From contig JAKVCH010000206.1 in the NCBI GenBank assembly GCA_022447485.1, positions 1 to 6,021 of the forward strand: 6,021 nucleotides of DNA. The letters are read 5' to 3'. A model generated the notes under the pieces. It ran no database searches. It had not been told where the DNA came from and worked only from the letters and a program-made list of their open reading frames with translations. Made by a program: the position numbers and the translations under genes. Source of the DNA: Polyangiaceae bacterium. Lineage in GTDB: Bacteria > Myxococcota_A > Polyangia > Polyangiales > Polyangiaceae. Shown here in pieces: positions 1-5,479 of the stretch (within the stretch, counting starts at the first letter, position 1; each line of letters opens with the position of its first letter).

Positions 1-1604
1 GAGAGCGGGTTAGTCTGATCCATGAACTGCGAGAGCTGGGAGCTGCCAAAGTACTCTTTGACAACAGCACCCACAGGCTTGGCATTGATCAAGTCATGGG
101 GCATCAGCGTATCGATTTCCTGAGAAACGCTCATACGCTCTTTGATGGCCCGCGCCATACGCACCAAGCCAATACGATACTGATTTTCCATCAGCTCGCC
201 GACAGCACGCACGCGACGATTTCCTAAGTGGTCGATGTCGTCTGTACTGCCGCGACCATTCTTCAAGTCGATCAAATGCCTGACCGTCTCAAAGATATCT
301 CTTTCAGTCAGAGTCCGCTGGTCGAGCCCAGGACGTTCCTCCTCCGGAACGTCTCGATAGAACTTATAGTTCAACTTCAAACGACCAACCTGGGATAGAT
401 CGTAGCGTTCCGAGTTGAAAAACAAGTTATTGAAGAGCAGCTTTGCTGTCTCCAGGGTTGGAGGATCGCCAGGACGTAGCCGACGATAAATCTCCATAAT
501 GGCATCTTCGGTCGTTCCTACCTTATCCGCGATCAAAGTATCGCGAAGATAAGAACCGACATTCAGGCCATCGATAAATAGTACCTTGAACTCTGGAAGC
601 TCCGCCTCACGCAATCGTTCGAGAACGAGTTCGGTGACTTCTTCGTTACACTCAAGAAGAACCTCGCCAGTTTCTCGGTCGATAACGTCATTTGCACTGA
701 TTTTACCAATCAGATCATCCACGTCGAGCGGTAGGCGCTCAACACCGGCTGCCTTGAGCTTTTTAATGCCGGCACGAGTAAACTTCGTATTGCGACGAAC
801 TAATACCTTATCGCCGTCAACAATATCGCGAGTCGCTCGCTGTCCTTGGAGTAAGTCAAACTCTACCGACTTGGAGTACTGACCGTCTTCACCGAGGTAA
901 ATAGTCTCCGTATCGTAGAAGTAGTTGAGCAGATCTGGCGTGCTATAACCCAGAGCTCTCAATAGCACTGTGGCATGGAGCTTACGACGACGATCAATAC
1001 GAACATAAATGATATCTTTATGATCGAACTCAAAGTCGAGCCACGAACCGCTATAAGGAATAACTCGTGCGGTATAGAGCAGCTTGCCCGATGAGTGCGT
1101 TTTACCCTTGTCGTGATCAAAAAATACGCCGGGACTACGATGGAGCTGCGACACAACGACACGCTCGGTGCCGTTGATGATAAAAGTGCCCGTTTCGGTC
1201 ATTAAGGGGATTTCACCGAAGTAAACTTCCTGCTCCTTAATATCGCGAACAATCTTATCACCACCATCGCGAACATCGTAAACCATCCGCTGCGTGGTCA
1301 CCTTAATCGGTGCAGCAAAGGTCATTCCGCGCTGTCGACACTCGTCAACATCGTACTTCGGACGCTCTAGATTGTAGCCGACATAAACGAGTTCACTCGT
1401 CCCATCAAAATCTTTAATAGGAAAGACGCTTTTAAAAACTCCTTCCAAACCTATATCGGCTCGATCTTTTAGATCGACCTCGGACTGCAGAAACTTATCG
1501 TAACTGCTTTTCTGAATCCCAATGAGATTCGGAACTTCAACGACTGCTCGAACCTTGCCCAGGTTGGTTCGATGACGAAAGTTTGATTGTACCTTGGACG
1601 TCAT
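1..1604 (-). CDS. rpoB: RNA polymerase beta subunit, N-terminal 534 residues (partial, runs off left edge)
   Basis: RpoB is the beta subunit of core RNA polymerase and forms much of the catalytic cleft. The ATG at 1604 is preceded by GGAG with a 9-nt spacer, and the protein opens MTSKVQSNFRHRTNLGKV. I translated the frame to the window edge without a stop. The segment VSQLHRSPGVFFDHDKGKTH and the following SGSWLDFEFDHKDIIYVRID closely match the E. coli protrusion/lobe region. The last visible residues, FGSSQLSQFMDQTNPLS, are the start of the rifampicin-binding cluster. Equivalents of E. coli Q513, D516 and N519 are wild type, and position 518 is Thr where E. coli has Asn. The equivalents of H526 and S531, as well as the C-terminal 60 percent of the protein, lie outside the window. 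Numbering is about 13 residues ahead of E. coli. It follows rplL by 179 nt with no evident promoter or strong terminator, so it is probably co-transcribed with the ribosomal protein genes. Confidence 0.98.
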   Translation of the reverse strand, partial: MTSKVQSNFRHRTNLGKVRAVVEVPNLIGIQKSSYDKFLQSEVDLKDRADIGLEGVFKSVFPIKDFDGTSELVYVGYNLERPKYDVDECRQRGMTFAAPIKVTTQRMVYDVRDGGDKIVRDIKEQEVYFGEIPLMTETGTFIINGTERVVVSQLHRSPGVFFDHDKGKTHSSGKLLYTARVIPYSGSWLDFEFDHKDIIYVRIDRRRKLHATVLLRALGYSTPDLLNYFYDTETIYLGEDGQYSKSVEFDLLQGQRATRDIVDGDKVLVRRNTKFTRAGIKKLKAAGVERLPLDVDDLIGKISANDVIDRETGEVLLECNEEVTELVLERLREAELPEFKVLFIDGLNVGSYLRDTLIADKVGTTEDAIMEIYRRLRPGDPPTLETAKLLFNNLFFNSERYDLSQVGRLKLNYKFYRDVPEEERPGLDQRTLTERDIFETVRHLIDLKNGRGSTDDIDHLGNRRVRAVGELMENQYRIGLVRMARAIKERMSVSQEIDTLMPHDLINAKPVGAVVKEYFGSSQLSQFMDQTNPL

Positions 1605-1613
1605 TTTTGAGAA

Positions 1614-1617
1614 CTCC
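1614..1617 (-). promoter_or_regulatory. Shine-Dalgarno of rpoB
   Basis: GGAG lies 9 nt before the ATG at 1604. It supports that ATG as the rpoB start. Confidence 0.7.
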
Positions 1618-1674
1618 AAACACGCCAAGCGGGTCTACGGCATCAGCTACCCAATATGCTGCGCCGCCCCGCTG

Positions 1675-1735
1675 GCAATCCCTCACGATTGCGATTCGAG
1701 CCGCCCGGCTCTCAGCCCTAAGAGGGCGAGAGCCG
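1675..1735 (-). promoter_or_regulatory. Stem-loop cluster in the rplL-rpoB gap (candidate attenuator or RNA processing site)
   Basis: The 179-nt gap between rplL and rpoB (1605-1783) contains three inverted repeats. Hairpin A (1706-1735) pairs CGGCTCTC/GAGAGCCG and GCCCT/AGGGC around a 3-nt loop, giving 13 bp with a single bulged base. Hairpin B (1698-1711) pairs GAGCC/GGCTC over a 4-nt loop and shares six bases with one arm of A, so A and B cannot form together. Hairpin C (1675-1692) pairs GCAATC/GATTGC over 6 nt. None is followed by a run of U on the minus-strand transcript, so this is not a canonical intrinsic terminator. In E. coli the same gap carries a partial attenuator and an RNase III site that set the ratio of ribosomal protein to RNA polymerase output. 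A similar role here is inference from position and structure. Confidence 0.55.
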
Positions 1736-1783
1736 CGACGCTCGTTTCCGAAGTCAACTGAAAGGCCAAAAACCAGCCCGAAA

Positions 1784-2167
1784 TTATTTAATTTCGACCT
1801 TGGCGCCAGCGCCTTCAAGCTTCGTTTTAAGCTCAGCAGCATCATCTTTGCTGACGGCTTCTTTGATGGTCTTAGGCGCACCTTCAACCATTTCCTTGGC
1901 TTCTTTCAAGCCAAGGCCAGTGATCTCGCGAACAGCCTTGATCACATTGATCTTCTGAGCACCGGCCTCTGCAAGAACGACGTCAAATTCAGTCTTCTCT
2001 TCAGCAGCCTCTGCAGCGCCACCGCCAGCAGCTCCGCCACCAGCTACGGCAACAGGTGCAGCGCTTACGCCCCACTTCTCTTCAAGCTCAGAAACAAGCT
2101 CTGCGATCTGGATAACGGGAAGGTTCGACAGGTAATCAACAACCTGCTCTTTGGTAATGTCAGCCAT
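1784..2167 (-). CDS. rplL: Ribosomal protein bL12 (L7/L12), 127 aa
   Basis: bL12 is the multi-copy stalk protein of the large subunit that recruits and stimulates translation GTPases (EF-Tu, EF-G, IF2). The layout is textbook. An N-terminal dimerisation helix region (residues 1-33, MADITKEQVVDYLSNLPVIQ) is followed by a flexible Ala/Gly hinge (about 36-57, including GGGAAGGGAA). The globular factor-binding domain (about 58-127) carries the conserved INVIKAVREITGLGLKEAKE at 73-92. I chose the ATG at 2167 because MADITKE is the usual bL12 N-terminus and AGAGGA sits 7 nt ahead. An in-frame codon at 2194 would add nine residues (MRQFKEDIK) untypical of the family. It lies 145 nt after rplJ, a gap with its own stem-loops. 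bL12 is needed in several copies per ribosome, so it must be expressed more strongly than rplJ. Confidence 0.98.
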   Translation of the reverse strand: MADITKEQVVDYLSNLPVIQIAELVSELEEKWGVSAAPVAVAGGGAAGGGAAEAAEEKTEFDVVLAEAGAQKINVIKAVREITGLGLKEAKEMVEGAPKTIKEAVSKDDAAELKTKLEGAGAKVEIK

Positions 2168-2174
2168 TTTAATG

Positions 2175-2180
2175 TCCTCT
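2175..2180 (-). promoter_or_regulatory. Shine-Dalgarno of rplL
   Basis: AGAGGA lies 7 nt upstream of the ATG at 2167. It decides the bL12 start against the longer in-frame option at 2194. Confidence 0.75.
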
Positions 2181-2188
2181 TTGAACTG

Positions 2189-2211
2189 CCGCACGAGATT
2201 GTCTTGCGCGG
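2189..2211 (-). promoter_or_regulatory. Stem-loop just upstream of the rplL Shine-Dalgarno
   Basis: On the minus strand CCGCGCAAGA and TCTCGTGCGG pair over a CAA loop: nine of ten positions pair, one of them G-U, with one A-C mismatch. The base of the stem ends 8 nt before the Shine-Dalgarno. It may keep the rplL ribosome-binding site exposed or separate rplL translation from rplJ. That function is inference. Confidence 0.4.
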
Positions 2212-2253
2212 TCGTTAACGTTCTTTTTTAAAAATTCGTAAAGTGTGACTTCG

Positions 2254-2272
2254 GTGCCGGAAGACCCAGCAC
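2254..2272 (-). promoter_or_regulatory. Stem-loop 40 nt after rplJ
   Basis: GTGCTGG and CCGGCAC form a 7-bp stem (one G-U) over a GTCTT loop on the minus-strand transcript. The nearest T run begins about 19 nt further on, too far for an intrinsic terminator. It could be a processing or stabilising element in the rplJ-rplL gap, and no function can be assigned from sequence alone. Confidence 0.35.
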
Positions 2273-2312
2273 TCCAGTAAAAAAATATTGGTTTGAGTTG
2301 GGTAGCAGCCGA

Positions 2313-2837
2313 TCAGCCGCCGTCCTTATTGCGCTTCGCTTCGAGTAAGAGAGCGAAGTTTTGTCCTGGTGCATTGATTAGGCGAACAAGACTCTGTGCC
2401 GGCGCAACCAACTGAGCAAGGAGTGTGGCGCGAGCCTCATCCTTATTCGGCAGGGTTGCCAACTGAGTTTCGACAGCCTTAGCATCGAGTACAGAACCGT
2501 CCAAAAGGCCGGCTTTGATGGTGAGCTTCTCGTTGTCTTTGACGAAGTCCTTAAGAACGCGAGCCGCTGCACTTGGTTCTTCATAGCTCAGCGCTACTCC
2601 GGTCATTCCTTTCAGAAAACCAGACAGCGTGTCTACAAACTCCTCGTCGGCAAGAGCTTTCTTAACCAGCGAGTTCTTCAGAACCTTGTAATCAACACCC
2701 TTCTCACGGAACTTTGCCCGTAGAGAAGAAACCTCTTCGACAGTCATGCCTTGATAATCGACAAAGACTGCAGAACTCATTTGCTCAAAGCTATCGCGGA
2801 TACTCGCTATAGCTGTTTCTTTTTCAGAACGTAGCAT
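2313..2837 (-). CDS. rplJ: Ribosomal protein uL10 (L10), 174 aa
   Basis: uL10 anchors the bL12 dimers to 23S rRNA beside uL11 and so forms the base of the L7/L12 stalk. The N-terminal RNA-binding domain is recognisable from MLRSEKE at the start, VDYQGMTVEEVSSLR at 26-40 and YKVLKNSLVKKAL at 50-62. The C-terminal helix that carries bL12 dimers is the stretch from about 133 to 172 (NKDEARATLLAQLV onward). At 174 residues it is slightly longer than the 165 of E. coli, mostly at the C-terminus (EAKRNKDGG). The ATG overlaps the rplA stop by one base (TAATG), and a full AGGAGG lies 7 nt upstream inside rplA. Translation is therefore probably coupled to or at least adjacent to that of rplA. uL10 is a known autoregulator through an mRNA leader in other bacteria, but no untranslated leader exists here. 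Confidence 0.97.
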   Translation of the reverse strand: MLRSEKETAIASIRDSFEQMSSAVFVDYQGMTVEEVSSLRAKFREKGVDYKVLKNSLVKKALADEEFVDTLSGFLKGMTGVALSYEEPSAAARVLKDFVKDNEKLTIKAGLLDGSVLDAKAVETQLATLPNKDEARATLLAQLVAPAQSLVRLINAPGQNFALLLEAKRNKDGG

Positions 2838-3553
2838 TAGCTTTCCTCCTCAGTCGCGGCTGCGACAGAGCTTGCATCGATACGCACGCCTGGACCCATG
2901 GTGCTTGAAAGAGTCACACTCTTTAAATAAACACCTTTGGCCGTCGCTGGCTTTTTAGCCACAAGCTCTTGGATCATCGCACGAGCGTTATCTTCAAGCT
3001 TTTTCGCGTCAAACGACTTTTGACCAATGCGGGCATGAACAACACCGGCCTTATCGACGCGATATTCCACTTTACCAGCCTTAGCTTCGGTCACTGCACG
3101 AGCAACATCCATCGTCACGCTTCCCACCTTTGGGTTCGGCATCAGGCCGCGAGGTCCGAGAACTCGGCCTAACTTACCTACCGAGCCCATCATGTCGGGA
3201 GTAGCGATAACACGGTCAAAATCGAGCATACCACCTTGGATCTGCGCGACCAACTCATCGGCGCCAGCGAAGTCGGCACCCGCTTCGCGGGCCTCCTTCT
3301 CCTTGTCGCCTTTTGCAAAAACAGCAACGCGTACGGACTTGCCTGTCCCGTGAGGGAGCACGACCGCACCACGCACCATCTGATCGGCGTGCTTGGGGTT
3401 CACCCCTAAGCGCACCGCGATGTCGACGCTTTCGTCGAACTTTGCGAATGCCAACTTCTGTAGAACAGAAACAGCCTCACCCACTGGGTAAAACTTTTGC
3501 CGCTCATAGTTGGCGAGAGCTTCCGCCCTCTTCTTTGCGATTTTCTTCGGCAT
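2837..3553 (-). CDS. rplA: Ribosomal protein uL1 (L1), 238 aa
   Basis: uL1 forms the mobile L1 stalk of the large subunit, which guides deacylated tRNA out through the E site. In many bacteria it represses its own operon by binding mRNA. The family signature LGPRGLMPNPK is at 132-142 and the C-terminal TMGPGVRID at 218-226. Length (238) matches the usual 230-240. I placed the start at the ATG at 3553 because MPKKIAKKRAEAL is a typical uL1 N-terminus. An in-frame GTG at 3589 would add twelve residues (MSDPGVERRNSN) unlike the family. The start is odd because the only good Shine-Dalgarno-like stretch, AGGAG at 3574-3578, is 20 nt away, further than normal. The gene follows rplK by 106 nt and overlaps rplJ by one base. 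Confidence 0.97.
   Translation of the reverse strand: MPKKIAKKRAEALANYERQKFYPVGEAVSVLQKLAFAKFDESVDIAVRLGVNPKHADQMVRGAVVLPHGTGKSVRVAVFAKGDKEKEAREAGADFAGADELVAQIQGGMLDFDRVIATPDMMGSVGKLGRVLGPRGLMPNPKVGSVTMDVARAVTEAKAGKVEYRVDKAGVVHARIGQKSFDAKKLEDNARAMIQELVAKKPATAKGVYLKSVTLSSTMGPGVRIDASSVAAATEEES
2845..2850 (-). promoter_or_regulatory. Shine-Dalgarno of rplJ, inside the end of rplA
   Basis: AGGAGG lies 7 nt before the rplJ ATG and within the last codons of rplA. It is the strongest ribosome-binding site in the window and fixes the uL10 start at the TAATG junction. Confidence 0.8.
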
Positions 3554-3659
3554 ATTAGAATTTCGTCTTTCGACTCCTGGGTCACTCACTCACGGCTCGG
3601 AAGAGCATCTTCCTCACTCACGGTGAATGCCAGTGATTTGAAAAACAAGAAAAATTGAC
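3554..3659 (-). promoter_or_regulatory. rplK-rplA intergenic region with repeats and hairpin (candidate uL1 control site)
   Basis: This 106-nt gap holds a perfect 6-bp hairpin (3599-3613, GGAAGA-TGC-TCTTCC on the minus strand). It is flanked by two exact 11-nt direct repeats, CCGTGAGTGAG, at 3613-3623 and 3585-3595. Further pairing of CACTGGC with GCC-GTG-AGTG, with a GTG bulge, could enclose the hairpin. A helix interrupted by an asymmetric bulge is the general shape of uL1 targets in rRNA and mRNA, and the E. coli target is in the leader of this operon. The nusG-rplK gap here is only 14 nt, so this is the only roomy noncoding spot near rplA. Assignment to uL1 is inference and no consensus match was tested. 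Confidence 0.35.
3585..3623 (-). repeat. Pair of 11-nt direct repeats before rplA
   Basis: The exact sequence CCGTGAGTGAG occurs twice on the minus strand (3613-3623 and 3585-3595), with start points 28 nt apart. The first copy overlaps one end of the 3599-3613 hairpin. The repeats could allow alternative foldings in front of rplA. Confidence 0.7.
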
Positions 3660-4109
3660 TTAGCTCTCGACCTCAACGCCCATACTGCGAGCAGTCCCGG
3701 CGATAGATCGTGCTGCCATCTCAACATCGTGAGCATTCATGTCAGCAAGCTTCGTATTGGCGATTTCCTTGACCTGATCCCAGGTTAGTTTCGCCACCTT
3801 CTTCTTGTTGGGTTCGGGTGAGCCAGAGCCTGGCTTACCCATCTTCAACCCAGCAGCCTGCTTGATCAGCACGCTGGCGGGAGGAGACTTCATCACAAAG
3901 CTAAATGAACGATCGGCGAATACTGTGATAATCACAGGTACGACCGTATCGCCGAGCTTTGCGCTTCGGGCGTTAAAATCCTTACAGAAAGCCATGATGT
4001 TCACACCATGTTGGCCCAAGGCAGGACCAATTGGTGGAGCAGGGTTGGCTTTACCTGCTGGGATCTGCAGTTTAATGTAACCGGATACCTTCTTCTTTGA
4101 AGCAGCCAT
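3660..4109 (-). CDS. rplK: Ribosomal protein uL11 (L11), 149 aa
   Basis: uL11 binds the GTPase-associated centre of 23S rRNA at the base of the L7/L12 stalk. It is needed for stringent-response sensing by RelA, and in it and the rRNA lies the thiostrepton site. The N-terminal domain shows the conserved proline-rich stretch NPAPPIGPALGQHGVNIM at 22-39. The C-terminal RNA-binding domain shows PNKKKVAKLTWDQVKEIA and ends with SIAGTARSMGVEVES. Length is 149 against 142 in E. coli. The extra residues sit mainly in the linker-side loop reading KMGKPGSGSPEPNKKK. The ATG at 4109 is 14 nt after the nusG stop. Its Shine-Dalgarno is poor (GAGTAAG at best), so translation may rely on ribosomes arriving from nusG. 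Confidence 0.98.
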   Translation of the reverse strand: MAASKKKVSGYIKLQIPAGKANPAPPIGPALGQHGVNIMAFCKDFNARSAKLGDTVVPVIITVFADRSFSFVMKSPPASVLIKQAAGLKMGKPGSGSPEPNKKKVAKLTWDQVKEIANTKLADMNAHDVEMAARSIAGTARSMGVEVES

Positions 4110-4123
4110 AATCTTACTCGCTT

Positions 4124-4738
4124 TCAGCGCTTCTCCACATCGGAGAAGTTGAGCTCAACTGGCGTATCTCGCCCGAAGATGCTCACTTTTACTTTGAGCT
4201 TTTGCTTGTCTGCATTGACTTCCTGGACAGTGCCCGAGAAGTTAGCAAACGCACCCACCACAACGCGAACTTCTTCGCCTTCGTGGAACTCGTACTTGGG
4301 CTTTGGCTTAGCTGCGCCATCGGAGATTCCGCGACGCAAACCATCGATACTAGGAGGTTTGACCTCCTGAGGTCGATTATTACCAATAAAGCCGGTTACC
4401 TTGGGAGTATCACGAACTAGATGCCAAGCATCTTCGCCCATGACCATCTCCACGAATAGATAACCGGGGAAAGTAATGCGGCTACGCGTGCGCTGCTTGC
4501 CGCTCTTGAGGGTGTCCGTCACTTGCTCCGTCGGAATCAAGATCTCCCCGAACAGAGACTCCATCTTGTGCTGACGAATACGCTCTTGAAGCGTCGCCTT
4601 CACCTTATTCTCGTAATTAGAGTATGTTGTGGCAACGTACCACTTCATCTTCGGCGCGTCTTCACCTGCAGAGGCATCACTGCCCTGAGCATCGAGGTTA
4701 TCCGCATTTGAAGTCTGGTCTGACACGGTCTGGTCCAA
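4124..4738 (-). CDS. nusG: Transcription elongation/antitermination factor NusG, 204 aa with acidic N-terminal extension
   Basis: NusG binds RNA polymerase through its N-terminal NGN domain and contacts ribosomal protein uS10 or Rho through its C-terminal KOW domain. The NGN domain starts at MKWYVATTYSNYENKVKATL (31-50) and includes the conserved RSRITFPGYLFVEM (85-98) and VTGFIGN (114-120). The KOW domain spans about 153-203 (GEEVRVVVGAFANFSGTV, 154-171). The start is uncertain. The longest frame opens with a TTG at 4738, just after an in-frame stop at 4748-4750, and has no Shine-Dalgarno. It adds 30 Asp/Ser/Ala/Gln-rich residues before the usual domain. The internal ATG at 4648 would give 174 aa, close to the 181 of E. 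coli, with AGGTGA 13 nt upstream. It lies 105 nt after secE and 14 nt before rplK. Confidence 0.95.
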   Translation of the reverse strand: MDQTVSDQTSNADNLDAQGSDASAGEDAPKMKWYVATTYSNYENKVKATLQERIRQHKMESLFGEILIPTEQVTDTLKSGKQRTRSRITFPGYLFVEMVMGEDAWHLVRDTPKVTGFIGNNRPQEVKPPSIDGLRRGISDGAAKPKPKYEFHEGEEVRVVVGAFANFSGTVQEVNADKQKLKVKVSIFGRDTPVELNFSDVEKR

Positions 4739-4843
4739 TTGAGAAAGTTAGAGAAAAGTGAGTGAGGTAGTTTGCTCCGAGGAGCGAGTCTCGAAGAGAA
4801 GGGGTAGTCTTTTCGGTGCGAGAACAACTGTTCTCATGAATAA
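4739..4843 (-). other. secE-nusG intergenic region with short inverted repeats
   Basis: This 105-nt gap contains GAGAAC/GTTCTC (4820-4835, 6 bp over a 4-nt loop) nine nt after the secE stop, and a GCTC/GAGC palindrome (4774-4785). Neither is followed by a T run on the minus strand, so neither is a convincing terminator. No -35/-10 pair stands out. There is no Shine-Dalgarno before the TTG at 4738, which is one reason to consider the later nusG start. A 10-nt stretch at 4758-4767 is complementary to part of the region before rplA. Confidence 0.4.
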
Positions 4844-5455
4844 CTAAGCGCCGTAGATAAGACCTGTAAGGTATGCCCAGAACCGGTCGAGAACTGCAAC
4901 ATAAAGAGTTGCAACTGCTCCGGCGACGATAACGACAATAGTGCCATTTGTGACGGTTTCTTTATTTGGCCAAGTGACTCGCGCTAGTTCCGTTGCAACA
5001 TCCGTAGCCCAGGTTTGGACTGAAGGCCGCCTGTAATAGCTCAAAACGAGGGCGACGCCTAGAACTGCACCTATGCCCAGGGTTATTGAACCTCTTTCAT
5101 CTTCAGTATATTCAATTAACACTGGAATGAGTCGTACAACTTCTGGGAAATCGGAGAGTTTACTCCAAGCTGCATCGAGAAGCTTGCCGCAGATATACGA
5201 GCCCACCATCGCCAGAAGAACGAAGGCGACATGAACATAACGCTGCACCCCGAGCTCAAGGGCCTCTGGGTCTTCAACATCTGGAGCTGTCTCCGTGACC
5301 CTCGCTGCAGATTCACCCTGCCGAGCAAGAGGCTCAGCAGAGCTATCTATCATCATCGACTCGCCAGTTCCGCTGTCAACAGAATCAGTCGTGGACGCCG
5401 ACGTCTCTTCAGATGCGTCGTTAGAATTCTTGGGACTGTCTTTGTCGCTGGCCAT
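4844..5455 (-). CDS. secE: Preprotein translocase subunit SecE, 203 aa, three membrane segments and long acidic N-terminus
   Basis: SecE is the clamp subunit of the SecYEG channel in the inner membrane. The diagnostic amphipathic helix and last membrane segment are present: VATELARVTWPNKETVTNGT (153-172) is the conserved SecE core, followed by a hydrophobic helix at about 172-191. Two more hydrophobic stretches, about 73-93 (YVHVAFVLLAMVGSYICG) and 123-140 (SITLGIGAVLGVALVLSY), make it a three-span SecE like that of E. coli rather than the one-span kind. At 203 residues it is much longer than the 127 of E. coli. The first 70 residues are Ser/Asp/Glu-rich and low in complexity, and the loop between spans 1 and 2 is about 29 residues. 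The ATG at 5455 has no visible Shine-Dalgarno. It lies only 24 nt from the 3' end of tRNA-Trp, so tRNA processing would leave a very short leader. An internal ATG-ATG at residues 34-35 is an alternative start. Confidence 0.95.
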   Translation of the reverse strand: MASDKDSPKNSNDASEETSASTTDSVDSGTGESMMIDSSAEPLARQGESAARVTETAPDVEDPEALELGVQRYVHVAFVLLAMVGSYICGKLLDAAWSKLSDFPEVVRLIPVLIEYTEDERGSITLGIGAVLGVALVLSYYRRPSVQTWATDVATELARVTWPNKETVTNGTIVVIVAGAVATLYVAVLDRFWAYLTGLIYGA

Positions 5456-5479
5456 GATGATTAAAAACTTGAAAGTTTG

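Noticed and set aside
586..882. Plus-strand Ser/Arg-rich open frame of 98 codons
   Set aside because: It is the antisense shadow of rpoB; the Ser/Arg-rich composition is typical of antisense reading of a real gene.
1605..1783. Possible small RNA or riboswitch in the rplL-rpoB gap
   Set aside because: Hairpins are present, but nothing matches a riboswitch class I can recognise. Attenuation or processing is the simpler explanation.
1537..1887. Minus-strand open frame of 116 codons across the rplL end and rpoB start
   Set aside because: It is out of frame with both rplL and rpoB, which are unambiguous, and spans the structured gap.
1583..2218. Plus-strand open frame of 211 codons
   Set aside because: It lies antisense to rplL and the rplL-rpoB gap, has no recognisable domain, and its length is explained by the biased codon use of rplL on the opposite strand.
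2222..2300. T-rich runs in the rplJ-rplL gap as an intrinsic terminator
   Set aside because: The T7 run after rplJ has no stable stem directly before it, and the 2254-2272 hairpin is about 19 nt from the next T run. The geometry is wrong for termination.
5351..5379. TTGACA with 17-nt spacing to ATGATG on the minus strand inside secE, as a possible promoter
   Set aside because: The -10 match is poor and it lies within the coding sequence. One good hexamer of this kind is expected by chance.
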